Assembly (NCBI GenBank): GCA_005790605.1
Contig: SXUI01000016.1
Location: 56,080-120,079 of the forward strand
Reading direction: 5' to 3'
Origin: Planctomycetia bacterium
GTDB taxonomy: Bacteria > Planctomycetota > Phycisphaerae > Phycisphaerales > SM1A02
DNA length: 64,000 bases
The position numbers and the translations under genes were made by a program. Under the pieces are notes generated by a model, which worked only from the letters and a program-made list of their open reading frames with translations, was not told the DNA's origin and made no database searches. Shown here in pieces: positions 54,943 through 63,294 of this stretch. How positions within the stretch are numbered: position 1 is the first letter of the stretch; each line of letters begins with the position of its first letter.

Positions 54943-56815
54943 CCTGCTGCTCACGGCCGCCGGGGTCGAGATCGAAGCCGCGGGCAAGGACGCCCGCCCC
55001 AAGATCAGCGTCGTCGCCTACACGGGCCGCATCATGCGCGTGCCCGGCTGGGGCGACATCGCGATCGACCTGGCGGGTTTGGAAGCGGGCGGCCAGGTGC
55101 CCCTGCTGGCCGACCACAACGCCACGGTCGGCAGCGTCGTCGGCCACGGCGAGCCCGCCGTCGCCAACGGGCGGCTCATGGTCGCGGGCGTCGTCAGCGG
55201 TGCTGGCGAACCGGCGCGGCACGTCGTGGAGATGGCCAGGGGTGGTTTCCAGTTCCAAGCGTCGGTCGGCGTCGCACCCACCGAGCACGAACGGGTGAAA
55301 CCGAACCAGTCGGTCGAGGTCAACGGGCGGTCGCTGTCGTCGCCGGGCGGGTTCACGCTTGTGCGCAAGGGGCGGCTGCGGGAAGTCAGCATCACGCCAC
55401 TGGGGGCCGACGCGGAAACGTCGGTGGCCATCGCGGCTTCACGTCAGGGACGGACGAACATGGCAGACATCGCACACGAGGATCAGATCCGCGCCGATGA
55501 GCGCGACCGACTGAAGGAGATCGAGTTGACCTGCCGCCCCATCTTCGCGGGTGGCAGCGAGCGGGATTGGGGCGTGCACCAGAAGCGGGTCGACGACATG
55601 AAGGCCAAGGCCGTCGCGGGTGACATGACCGTCAGTGAACTGCGCGCGGGCGTGCTCGAGGTCCTGCGGGCCTCGCGCCCCGTGTTCTCCGGCGTCATCA
55701 CCGGCGGCGGCTCGGGGCACATCCCGCGTGCAAGGGTGATCGAGGCGGCCATCCTTAAGCGGGCGGGCTTCGCCGCGCTCGCGGAGAAGGCCCTCGGCCC
55801 GGCGTGCATGGAAGCGGCCGACGACCTGCGCGTGGCCCACACGTTGGACCTGTGCCGCGCCGCCTTGCAGCACGAGGGGATCGACACCCCGGCCGACCGC
55901 GAGGGCATGGTGCGGGCGTCGCTGACGACGCACACGCTCACCGATGCGCTCGGCGCGGCGGTGAACAAGGTGCTCCTCGACGGCTATCAGGAGAGCCCGG
56001 CCACCTGGCGGTCCTTCGCGGGCGTCCGGTCGGTGCCGGACTTCAAGACTGCGACGGCGATCCGTCCGTCGTTCACCGGCTCGCTCCAGCAGATCCCGCC
56101 CGGTGGCGAGTTCAAGCACGGCGGTGCCGACGAGGCCACGACCCAGTACAAGGTGGACACCTACGGCAAGATGTTCTCCATCGACCGCCGCGACCTGATC
56201 AACGACGACCTATCCCTGTTCGACAGCGTCGCCCGCGCGATGGGCCAGGCGGCGATGCGGAAGCTCAGCGACCTGATCTATGACACGTTGCTGTCGAACG
56301 CTGGCGCGTTCTTCTCCGCGGGCAACGGCAACTACATCACCGGGGTGGACACGAACCTCAGCACGGACGGCCTGACCAAGGCCATCACCGCCATGCTCAC
56401 GCAGCGGGACGCCGAGGGCAACGACCTGGACCTGCGACCGACCCGTCTGGTCGTGCCGCCGGAACTCCAGACGGTGGCCCGCGCCGTGCTCGAGAGCGAG
56501 TACATCGCGGCCCAGACGAACCTGCCGACCGGCAACAGCCTGCGGAACGCAGTAGGCCTTGAAGTGGAGCCGCGTCTCAGCAACACGAAGAAGTACGGCA
56601 CCAAGGCTTCGACGAAGCACTGGTACCTGTTCGCGGCTCCGGCGGCGAGCCCGATCATCGTCGGGTTCCTCAACGGTCAGCAGACGCCGACGGTCGAGTT
56701 CTTCGGGCTCGACCAGACGGTGAACAAGTTGGCGGTGTCGTGGCGCGTCTACTTCGACTTCGGCGCATCCCTGTGCGACCCGCGGGCGGCGGTGCGGAGC
56801 AAGGGCGAGGCGTAA
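54917..56815 (+). CDS. Prohead protease / major capsid protein fusion
   Basis: 632 residues from the ATG at 54917; AAGGAG lies 8 bp upstream. The N-terminal ~175 residues resemble an HK97-type prohead protease: LLADHNATVGSVVGHGE with His67, FQFQASVGVAPTEHE with Ser116, and the typical end LREVSITPLGADAET. A helical linker (about 180-330) resembles a scaffold segment. The rest (about 330-632) is a major capsid domain of the Mu gpT-like group: RSFAGVRSVPDFKTATAIRPSFTG, YGKMFSIDRRDLINDDLSLFDSVARAMGQAAMRKLSDLIYD. It would self-assemble and self-process. No packaging gene is next to it. Confidence 0.85.
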   Translation: MNGNAVKDDLLLTAAGVEIEAAGKDARPKISVVAYTGRIMRVPGWGDIAIDLAGLEAGGQVPLLADHNATVGSVVGHGEPAVANGRLMVAGVVSGAGEPARHVVEMARGGFQFQASVGVAPTEHERVKPNQSVEVNGRSLSSPGGFTLVRKGRLREVSITPLGADAETSVAIAASRQGRTNMADIAHEDQIRADERDRLKEIELTCRPIFAGGSERDWGVHQKRVDDMKAKAVAGDMTVSELRAGVLEVLRASRPVFSGVITGGGSGHIPRARVIEAAILKRAGFAALAEKALGPACMEAADDLRVAHTLDLCRAALQHEGIDTPADREGMVRASLTTHTLTDALGAAVNKVLLDGYQESPATWRSFAGVRSVPDFKTATAIRPSFTGSLQQIPPGGEFKHGGADEATTQYKVDTYGKMFSIDRRDLINDDLSLFDSVARAMGQAAMRKLSDLIYDTLLSNAGAFFSAGNGNYITGVDTNLSTDGLTKAITAMLTQRDAEGNDLDLRPTRLVVPPELQTVARAVLESEYIAAQTNLPTGNSLRNAVGLEVEPRLSNTKKYGTKASTKHWYLFAAPAASPIIVGFLNGQQTPTVEFFGLDQTVNKLAVSWRVYFDFGASLCDPRAAVRSKGEA

Positions 56816-56970
56816 ACGGACGGCGCTGGTGCGGCCGGGGCCGGTTGCGGGCTGCCCCCGGCCTTTCTCTCACACGGATCACGAATGACGCACGCCGCGC
56901 CGATCGCGGCGGCGCGATGGGTTGCGCACTCATGGACGAGCTCAAGAACATGACCGGAGGTCAGACCGCC

Positions 56971-57162
56971 ATGCACCCGCTGCTCACCTATCGCGAGGCG
57001 GCGAATGTGCTCGGCGTCACGCCACGCACCGTCTGGACACTCGTGCAGGCCGGGACGCTGCCCGCGGTGCGTTTCGGACGCAGCGTGAGGATCGACCCCA
57101 CGGACCTTCGGCGGTTCATTGATCGCGCGAAGGGCGGGCCGGAGGGGGTGGGCCATGGGTGA
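56971..57162 (+). CDS. AlpA/excisionase-type helix-turn-helix protein
   Basis: 63 residues from the ATG at 56971 (GGAGG 10 bp upstream; in-frame ATGs at 56950, 56932 and 56917 are alternatives). HTH_17 pattern: LLTYREAANVLGVTPRTVWTLVQAGTLPAVRFGRSVRIDPTDLRRFI. Such proteins act as excisionases or transcription activators of integrases. The stop overlaps the start of the next gene by 8 bp. Confidence 0.85.
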   Translation: MHPLLTYREAANVLGVTPRTVWTLVQAGTLPAVRFGRSVRIDPTDLRRFIDRAKGGPEGVGHG

Positions 57163-59629
57163 GCCCATCGATGCCGTGCTCGATGCCCTTACGCGGGCGG
57201 GCTGCGCACCCAAGCGACACGGCGAGGCATGGTCGGCACGCTGCCCGTCTCACGACGATCACGATCCGTCGCTCTCAGTCGCCGTGGGTGTGGACGATCG
57301 CGTCCTTTTGCACTGCCACGCCGGGTGCCAGGTGGAGGCGATCGTCGGCACACTCGGTCTTGCGATGAGGGACCTGATGCCAGTACCTGTGGCCGAAGCG
57401 AGGAGACTTTCTGCCCAGCGAAAGAGTGCGAGCGGTGCCACCTTCGCCACCTCCGACGAAGCGGTCGCAGCGCTCGAGCGGAAGCACGGGCAGTGCGCTG
57501 CACGCTGGACCTACACCGACGCGAACGGCGACCCGGTCGGCGAGGTGCTGCGATGGAATCCGTCCGCGCGTGGCAAGATCGTGCGCCCGATCAGTCGGCG
57601 CGATGATGGATGGGTGATCGCCGCGATGCCCGAGCCGCGGCCCCTGCTGCACCTGCCTGGGTTGTCGCGACTGCCCGACGGAGCGTGGGTCTACATCGTC
57701 GAGGGCGAGACGTGCGTGGACGCGGCCCGGGCCATCGGCCTCATCGCCACGAGCAGCGCGGGCGGCAGCAAGGCAGCGACCAAGTCGGACTGGTCCGTCA
57801 TCAAGGGCAAGGTCGCGGTGATCCTCCCCGACCACGACGCCGCGGGCGATGCCTACGCCGAAGAGGTCGCACGTCTCTGCCACGCCGCTGGCGTGCAGGA
57901 AGTCCGCGTGGTGCGGCTCGCCGAGCACTGGACCGCAGTTCCACCCGGTGGGGACATCGTTGATGTGCTGGCGATGGAGGGCGGCGATGCCGAGGCGGTG
58001 CACGCGAAGATCGATGCTCTCGCCGTGGCAGCCGAGCCGGTCGCACCGGAGGCACCTGTGGACGACAATCCGGACGACCGCCCCGCGTTCGACCTCGCCG
58101 CGCTGTTCCCCGCCGCCACCGCTGACATCCGCGAGTACTTTGCCGACCTGGCCCGCTCGACGCAGACGCCGCCGGACATGGCCGCCCTGCTGGGCATGGC
58201 GGTCGCGTCGGCGTGCCTCTGCAACGTCGCGTGCGTCCGCGGGCATGGCGATCACATCGAGTCCGCCCCGCTGTGGGCGCTGGTGCTCTCCGAGCCGGGT
58301 ACGCGCAAGTCAGCGGTGCTGGCGGAGCTGCTGCGGCCGATCCTGAAGTGGGAGGCCGACAAGGGCCGCGAGATGCGGCCCGTCATCGCCGCAGCCGCCC
58401 AGCGACACCGCATCACTGAGCGGCGCATCCGCGCGATCGAGGACCAGGCGGGCAAGATGGCCGACCCGTTCAAGCGGGCGGTCGTCGAGGCCGAGGCGAT
58501 CCGGCTCGCGCAGGAGACGGAAGCGACGCCCGTGCCGACCTCGCCGGCGCTGCTGGCCAGCGAACCCACGCCGGAAGCGCTCGTGCGGCAGATGAAGGAC
58601 AACCACGGCCGGGCACTGCTCGCGAGCGCCGAGGGTGACGCGCTGGACATCGTGCAGGGCCGGTATTCGGGCGTGCGGAACTACGGCGCGATGCTCAAGG
58701 GGCACGCGGGCGATCCGATCCGTGCGCAGCGGGTCGGCCGCCCCTCCGACGTGATCGACCGCCCGGCGCTCGCAGTGGCGTTGTGCGTGCAGCGGGCGGC
58801 GGTCGAAGCGGTGTGGTGTGATCCGCAGGCCGAAGGGCGTGGGCTGCTCGCTCGCTTCGCCGTCATCGCCCCGCCGGACCTCGTTGGCATGCGCGACGTG
58901 CGCCCTGAGCCGGTGCGTGCGTCCGCCCGCGAGGCGTGGCAGGCCGCACTCACCCGCCTGCTGTCGTTCGAGCCAAGCGACGATCCCGACACCGGCCCCG
59001 CTGTCGTCTCGCTCGCGCCCGAAGCCGACGCGATCTACCACGCGTTCCAACTCCGCACCGAGGCCGCGCTGGGCTTTGGCGACCTGGCCGAGCGCCGCGC
59101 GTGGGGCGGCAAACTCTGCGGTCTCTCGCTCCGCATTGCCCTCACGCTGCACGCGCTGACGACATGGGGCCGCTCGGGCACGCCAGGCGAAGCGCCGCGC
59201 ATCGATGCCGAAACGATGGCCGCCGCGATCGCGTGGGCCGACTACCTCGCCGAATCGGAGCGCCACGCGCGGCTCAGCATCTCCGAGCCCGCGGAACATC
59301 GCGTCGTCCGCCGCCACCTCGACCTCATCGCACGCCATGACGGCTCGGTCAGCATCCGCGACTGGCAACGCCTCCGCTCGCTGGCGCGGGCGACGGATGC
59401 CGAGGCAGAACTCGATGCGCTGGCCAAGGCCGAACATGGCGATTGGTCGTGGTCCGCGCCTGGCCCGCGTGGCGGGCGGCCGTCGCGGCGCTTCGTCCTT
59501 CGGGCAAACGTCCCCGCCTCCGACACATCCCCGCCCACGGCGGCCCCGAACGCCGCGGGTGGCCAACTGGCCGGGGTTCCGTCGGTTTTGTCGGCGTCAG
59601 GCGGGACAGCCCCGCCGCACGGCGCGTGA
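57155..59629 (+). CDS. Primase/helicase-like replication protein with CHC2-like zinc, Toprim and DUF3987-like parts
   Basis: 824 residues from the ATG at 57155; GGAGG lies about 10 bp upstream. Zinc-ribbon-like start: ARCPSHDDHDP and LLHCHAGCQ (Cys30, His33, Cys54, Cys58). Toprim part at about 175-260: YIVEGETCVDAARAIG (Glu183, Glu185) and VAVILPDHDAAGDAYAEEV (Asp226, Asp228). The C-terminal half resembles DUF3987-type helicases: a P-loop-like SEPGTRKSAVLAELL (379-393) and VGRPSDVIDRPALAVALCVQ. The protein could prime and unwind island DNA, as in satellites that replicate themselves. The 85-bp gap before the integrase has TTGACA at 59666 without a good -10. Confidence 0.86.
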   Translation: MGEPIDAVLDALTRAGCAPKRHGEAWSARCPSHDDHDPSLSVAVGVDDRVLLHCHAGCQVEAIVGTLGLAMRDLMPVPVAEARRLSAQRKSASGATFATSDEAVAALERKHGQCAARWTYTDANGDPVGEVLRWNPSARGKIVRPISRRDDGWVIAAMPEPRPLLHLPGLSRLPDGAWVYIVEGETCVDAARAIGLIATSSAGGSKAATKSDWSVIKGKVAVILPDHDAAGDAYAEEVARLCHAAGVQEVRVVRLAEHWTAVPPGGDIVDVLAMEGGDAEAVHAKIDALAVAAEPVAPEAPVDDNPDDRPAFDLAALFPAATADIREYFADLARSTQTPPDMAALLGMAVASACLCNVACVRGHGDHIESAPLWALVLSEPGTRKSAVLAELLRPILKWEADKGREMRPVIAAAAQRHRITERRIRAIEDQAGKMADPFKRAVVEAEAIRLAQETEATPVPTSPALLASEPTPEALVRQMKDNHGRALLASAEGDALDIVQGRYSGVRNYGAMLKGHAGDPIRAQRVGRPSDVIDRPALAVALCVQRAAVEAVWCDPQAEGRGLLARFAVIAPPDLVGMRDVRPEPVRASAREAWQAALTRLLSFEPSDDPDTGPAVVSLAPEADAIYHAFQLRTEAALGFGDLAERRAWGGKLCGLSLRIALTLHALTTWGRSGTPGEAPRIDAETMAAAIAWADYLAESERHARLSISEPAEHRVVRRHLDLIARHDGSVSIRDWQRLRSLARATDAEAELDALAKAEHGDWSWSAPGPRGGRPSRRFVLRANVPASDTSPPTAAPNAAGGQLAGVPSVLSASGGTAPPHGA

Positions 59630-59714
59630 TTCCGCCCACATTCCACCCGAATTCCCCAGTTCCGCTTGACACTCGGCCCGTCTGAGCCTGACTGGCGACA
59701 CGGAGGTCCGCCCG

Positions 59715-61202
59715 ATGGCGAGCATCACGACCCGCAAGAACGGCAGCCGGTTCATCACCTTCCACGACGCTGCGGGCAACCCGCGGCACATCACGCTCGG
59801 CCAGGTCGCCAAGCGCTACGCCGATGCGTTCAAGGTTCGCGTCGAGGACCTCGCCGCGGCCGCGCTGCACGGTCACTCGCCAACCGACGATACCTCTCGC
59901 TGGCTCTCGTCGCTCGAGGATCGCTTGTACGTCAAACTCGCGGCGGTCGGCCTCGTACCTGAGCGGCAGAGCGCGACCATCGGCACGCTCGTCGAGCGGT
60001 ACATCGCTGAGCGGAAAGACGACCTCAAGCCTGAGAGCACCCGCAAACTCCGGCAGACGGAGACGAAACTGCTCGCGTTCTTCGACAAGGACAAGTCGCT
60101 GCGGAAGATCACTACCGAGGACGCGACGGCATGGCGGCGGTCGCTGAAGGACCTCGGCCTGTCCGAAGCGGCCATCCGGACGCATTGCGGCAACGTCAAG
60201 ACGATGCTCGGCGAGGCGGAGCGACGGAAGGTCATCGACGCCAACCCGTTCGAGACGCTCAAGAGCGGGCCGACGCCGAGCAAGTACACCCGGTACATCA
60301 CGCCCGACGAGATCCAGCGGGTCATCGACGCCTGCCCCGATGTGGAGTGGCGGTTGCTCTTCGGCCTCGCCCGCTATGCCGGGCTGCGCATCCCCAGCGA
60401 GTCGCACCGCCTCACCTGGGCCGATGTGGACTTCGAGCGGGCACGCCTGACCGTCCACAGCCCCAAGACCGAGCGGTGGGAAGGCCACGACCAGAGGGTG
60501 GTCCCGATCACGCCGAAGTTGATGACGCTGCTGCGGGAACGCTTCGAGACGATGCCCGAAGGCGAGACGCCGCTGGTCACCATCGGCGGCAAGGGGGCGG
60601 TCATCCGCCGAGTGCGTCGCATCTGGGCGAAGGCCAGCGTCGAGCCGTGGGCGCGGTTGTGGCAGACGCTCCGGTCGTCGTGCGAGAAGGAATGGGCGAT
60701 GACCTTCCCCCAGTTCGCGGTCAGCCGGTGGATCGGCCACAGCATCACCATCAGCGGCAAGCACTACGCCAACGCCGTGCCGGACGAACTCTTCGAGCGG
60801 GCCGCCAAGGCGCCTGCGGACCGCGCGCAGCGCCAGGCGCAGCGGAAGGCGTGGGATGGGGCCGGAAACGAGCAGAAACAGGGGAATGATGCGGAGCGGG
60901 CCGAAGCGCGGAACTCCGCAGATTTCCGGGACTTGCGGCTAGTTTCCGCAAGTCCCGGTGTTTCAGAAGAATGGAGCCGGGGGGATTCGAACCCCCGTGC
61001 CGTTACAGCCACCCGGTCGCATCTACGCGCGTATCTGCTGTTCCTGTCTCAGACTTCACATTCGCCTGCAGCGGGCGCAATGAAATCCCAGGTAGACATT
61101 TATCTCGCTTCTCGGTGGGTCTGCCAGCCCTTCGAAGCCAGCCCGATGTTTTCGATCAGCCACCCCATCGGGCGTCGGGCGGTGATCGTCACGGCGAATT
61201 AG
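59715..61202 (+). CDS. Tyrosine recombinase (integrase) whose frame crosses the att site
   Basis: 495 residues as encoded here; GGAGG lies about 10 bp before the ATG. Core-binding part LSSLEDRLYVKLAAVGL and a SAM-like helix region precede the catalytic domain with Arg225 (GLRIPSE), Lys251, Gln317-x-x-Arg320 (QTLRSS), His342 (GHS) and Tyr351 (HYANAV). Catalysis is complete before residue 400. Residues 420-427 (WSRGDSNP) are read from the 26-bp att repeat, and residues 428-495 come from the antisense strand of ssrA. The alternative tail is at the left end of the island (49720-49998). The reading end lies inside the tmRNA gene. Confidence 0.93.
   Translation: MASITTRKNGSRFITFHDAAGNPRHITLGQVAKRYADAFKVRVEDLAAAALHGHSPTDDTSRWLSSLEDRLYVKLAAVGLVPERQSATIGTLVERYIAERKDDLKPESTRKLRQTETKLLAFFDKDKSLRKITTEDATAWRRSLKDLGLSEAAIRTHCGNVKTMLGEAERRKVIDANPFETLKSGPTPSKYTRYITPDEIQRVIDACPDVEWRLLFGLARYAGLRIPSESHRLTWADVDFERARLTVHSPKTERWEGHDQRVVPITPKLMTLLRERFETMPEGETPLVTIGGKGAVIRRVRRIWAKASVEPWARLWQTLRSSCEKEWAMTFPQFAVSRWIGHSITISGKHYANAVPDELFERAAKAPADRAQRQAQRKAWDGAGNEQKQGNDAERAEARNSADFRDLRLVSASPGVSEEWSRGDSNPRAVTATRSHLRAYLLFLSQTSHSPAAGAMKSQVDIYLASRWVCQPFEASPMFSISHPIGRRAVIVTAN
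60971..60996. repeat. Right attachment repeat (att), within the ssrA 3' end and the integrase frame
   Basis: 26 bases identical to 49695-49720. On the - strand it makes the T-arm and acceptor 3' half of tmRNA; on the + strand it encodes integrase residues 420-427. It thus serves as an RNA end, a recombination site and coding sequence at once. Confidence 0.9.
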
Positions 61203-61319
61203 GCCGCGAGGGAGTACTGCGTGTTCGCAGGTATTGTTTTGCATGCTTTTATCGTGGCCAACATGCTCCACGGCGCGCAGCGGCCGGACGGTAATGTCCG
61301 GTCGATTCCAGTCGGCCCC
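60972..61319 (-). ncRNA. ssrA: tmRNA
   Basis: 348 nt on the - strand. The 5' end GGGGCCG pairs with the 3' CGGCTCC with one G-U pair at the third position, the alanine identity element. The 5' region reads CTGGAATCGACCGG, close to the conserved TGGATTCGACGGG. The tag frame at 61199-61228 encodes ANTQYSLAA followed by TAA, matching the standard ANDENYALAA-type tag. The T-arm is GGGGGTTCGAATCCCCC; CCA is not encoded. The RNA releases stalled ribosomes with SmpB. Its 3' end is the island attachment site and remains intact after integration. Confidence 0.9.
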
Positions 61320-61398
61320 TAGATGGGAAAGAAGCCAGCAGTCTAGCACGCGTGCGCGGTGCAAGCGGAAAAACTTTCGCCGATCAGAGTCGCGTCAC

Positions 61399-63294
61399 TC
61401 AACCACCAGCGCTTGGCGCTGGCGCGGCGGTTGGCTCGGGCGACGCGCCTGACGGGGCGGGCGCGACGCTCGGCGCAGCGGAATCAATCGGCGCAGGCTC
61501 AACGGCAGGAGCGGGAACTGCGACTGGCGTCTTCGCCGTTGCTGCAACAGGAATCTGTGTGAAACCACCACGTGCTCCCGCAGCATCGGTCGGCGCATCG
61601 CTGATGCGCTCCATCTCTTCAAGTTGCGACTCGCTGAACGCTTCCCAACGAATCTTCGCAGAACCGAGGACCGTTCCAGTCGCAAACGCCGCATCAACGA
61701 GTGCAATCTCATACGCAGCGAGCGCGCGAACTTCACGACTCTGCGCATCTGAAAGCGTCGCGACTGCGTCGAGAACATCAGTACTCGTCCGAAGACCAAC
61801 ATCAAACTGCCGCTCTTCCGCTTTGAGTGTTCGTGCCGCAAGGACCGTTTCAAGACGCGCGGCGAGAATCGCTTGCCAACTCTGCTCAATCGTGTCGACA
61901 GCGTCGTAGATCTCTTGCTCGATCCCCTGCTTGCGCGCGTCTTTCGTCGCGAGCCGCTGCACGCGAGTCAGAATCGCAGCACTCACCGCGGCCTTCGCAG
62001 CATCGTTGCCAAGTGAGATCTCCGCGCTCAGCCCGACATTGAACTGATCCGCGTTCCCAAGTTGCGCGTACGCATCGCCGAACGAATCCCCCTGCCCTTG
62101 CAGCGAGTAGCCGTAATCGAGCATGAAGAGTGGAAGTTCCTGATTGCGCGCGAGATCGATGTTCGTGAGGTCCACCGCAAGTTGCAGCTCGAGTTCGAGC
62201 ATCTCCATCCGACCAGCGACCGCTTGCTTCGCCAACATCGACGCATCGAGCTTCAGCCCCACTGGGTTCGGTTCACTCGATGGCTTCATCGGCGTCGACC
62301 CAGCGACCGGCAAATCCGCGCGCGCCATTAAGCGCTTGAGATCGCGTTGTCGGATTCGGAGCGTCGCATCCGCGACGATAATGCTCTGAAGCGTCGAGCC
62401 GACGCCGCTCTCCGCGCGGATGATCTCGATCTCGGCTGCGTCGCCGCCGCGCACGCGCCTCTTCGCCCGTTCGAGTTGCTCGATCGCGACTTCGTACTGC
62501 TTGCGTCGCACATCAAGTTCACGGTACGCCGAGTAGAAGTTCCAATACGCGCGATCACTCGCGGCGAGAATTCGAATCGCTTCAAGTTTGGTTTGCGCGT
62601 CAGCAATCTGACCCTGCCACCGTGCGACGCGAATAGACGCGGTGTTCACATCCACGCCGGCATTTCGCAGCAGCGGTTGACTCATCGACGCGCTCAGTCC
62701 GCCCTGCCAGTCTTCCGTAGGACTGCCGAGAATACCGCCGAGATCGGAGGATGCCTGAGAAAACGGGGCCGAGAAGGTCACCGTGCCACCGGACGCAAGC
62801 GGAATGTTCACGCCTGCGTTGAATGCGTTCTGATCAACCGCATCGCCACCCACGAGATCGCTGAAGACATTCCCGTCGTTGCGCTGCCAATCGGTGAAGA
62901 AGACACTCTGAAACTTCGCCTCCTCTTGCGCGAGTTGCGCCGCAGCAATCGCTGGCGAGATGATCTGCGTTCGAAGATCGAGGTTGTTCGCAAGCACCGC
63001 CGAGCGCACATCACTCAGCGTCAGCTGCACTTCATCCGTGCGCTCCGACTTCGGAAGCGCATCTTCGACAGCGCGCTTGGTCGCGTCCTCGAGCGTCTCG
63101 CTCGGGGCCCGTAGCGCCGCATCCACATCGAGTCGCTCGATGTTCTGCAACTCAGCTTCGGGAACGCGCCACTTTGAATCATCGTTGTCGAAGATCCCCT
63201 GCTGACAACCAGCAACGGCGCAAACCAAAGTGCAGGAGAAAATCGACGCCGCAAGTCGCATAGACCATGGAACCATAGGTCGAAACTCACTCAT
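61399..63294 (-). CDS. TolC-family outer-membrane efflux lipoprotein
   Basis: 631 residues from the ATG at 63294, which overlaps the permease stop by 8 bp (ATGAGTGA); ATGs at 63276 and 63261 are alternatives. The signal ends in VCAVAGC, so it is probably lipidated. OEP repeats: LTLSDVRSAVLANNLDLRTQII (about 100-121), MSQPLLRNAGVDVNTASIRVAR and long helices up to about residue 560 (ARTLKAEERQFDVGLRTSTDVLDAVATLSDAQ). The C-terminal ~70 residues are Ala/Pro-rich. It is the exit duct of an efflux pump whose permease is upstream. Confidence 0.88.
   Translation of the reverse strand: MSEFRPMVPWSMRLAASIFSCTLVCAVAGCQQGIFDNDDSKWRVPEAELQNIERLDVDAALRAPSETLEDATKRAVEDALPKSERTDEVQLTLSDVRSAVLANNLDLRTQIISPAIAAAQLAQEEAKFQSVFFTDWQRNDGNVFSDLVGGDAVDQNAFNAGVNIPLASGGTVTFSAPFSQASSDLGGILGSPTEDWQGGLSASMSQPLLRNAGVDVNTASIRVARWQGQIADAQTKLEAIRILAASDRAYWNFYSAYRELDVRRKQYEVAIEQLERAKRRVRGGDAAEIEIIRAESGVGSTLQSIIVADATLRIRQRDLKRLMARADLPVAGSTPMKPSSEPNPVGLKLDASMLAKQAVAGRMEMLELELQLAVDLTNIDLARNQELPLFMLDYGYSLQGQGDSFGDAYAQLGNADQFNVGLSAEISLGNDAAKAAVSAAILTRVQRLATKDARKQGIEQEIYDAVDTIEQSWQAILAARLETVLAARTLKAEERQFDVGLRTSTDVLDAVATLSDAQSREVRALAAYEIALVDAAFATGTVLGSAKIRWEAFSESQLEEMERISDAPTDAAGARGGFTQIPVAATAKTPVAVPAPAVEPAPIDSAAPSVAPAPSGASPEPTAAPAPSAGG

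Larger units (their letters stand above)
49695..60996. mobile_element. Integrated island at ssrA with capsid gene, restriction-modification genes and integrase
   Basis: The element is bounded by a 26-bp direct repeat of the ssrA 3' end (49695-49720 and 60971-60996). The integrase lies at the right end. Gene content is an accessory region (SDH_sah protein, methyltransferase, endonuclease) followed by a GC-rich phage-like block (sigma-like protein, protease/capsid fusion, AlpA-like HTH protein, primase-helicase-like protein, integrase). By eye, this block uses GCC, CGG, GGG and CCC codons more than the flanks. No terminase, portal, tail or lysis gene is seen, so it is likely a phage satellite or a degenerate prophage rather than a complete phage. 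Confidence 0.88.

Noticed and set aside
58310..59566. Long - strand frame opposite the primase-like gene
   Set aside because: No recognisable domain, and the + strand frame is continuous with zinc, Toprim and helicase-like parts.
59666..59694. Sigma-70 promoter for the integrase
   Set aside because: TTGACA is present at 59666, but no acceptable -10 box lies 16-18 bp downstream.
59349..60764. Long - strand frame opposite the integrase
   Set aside because: It is an antisense shadow in GC-rich sequence; the + strand has clear recombinase catalytic residues.
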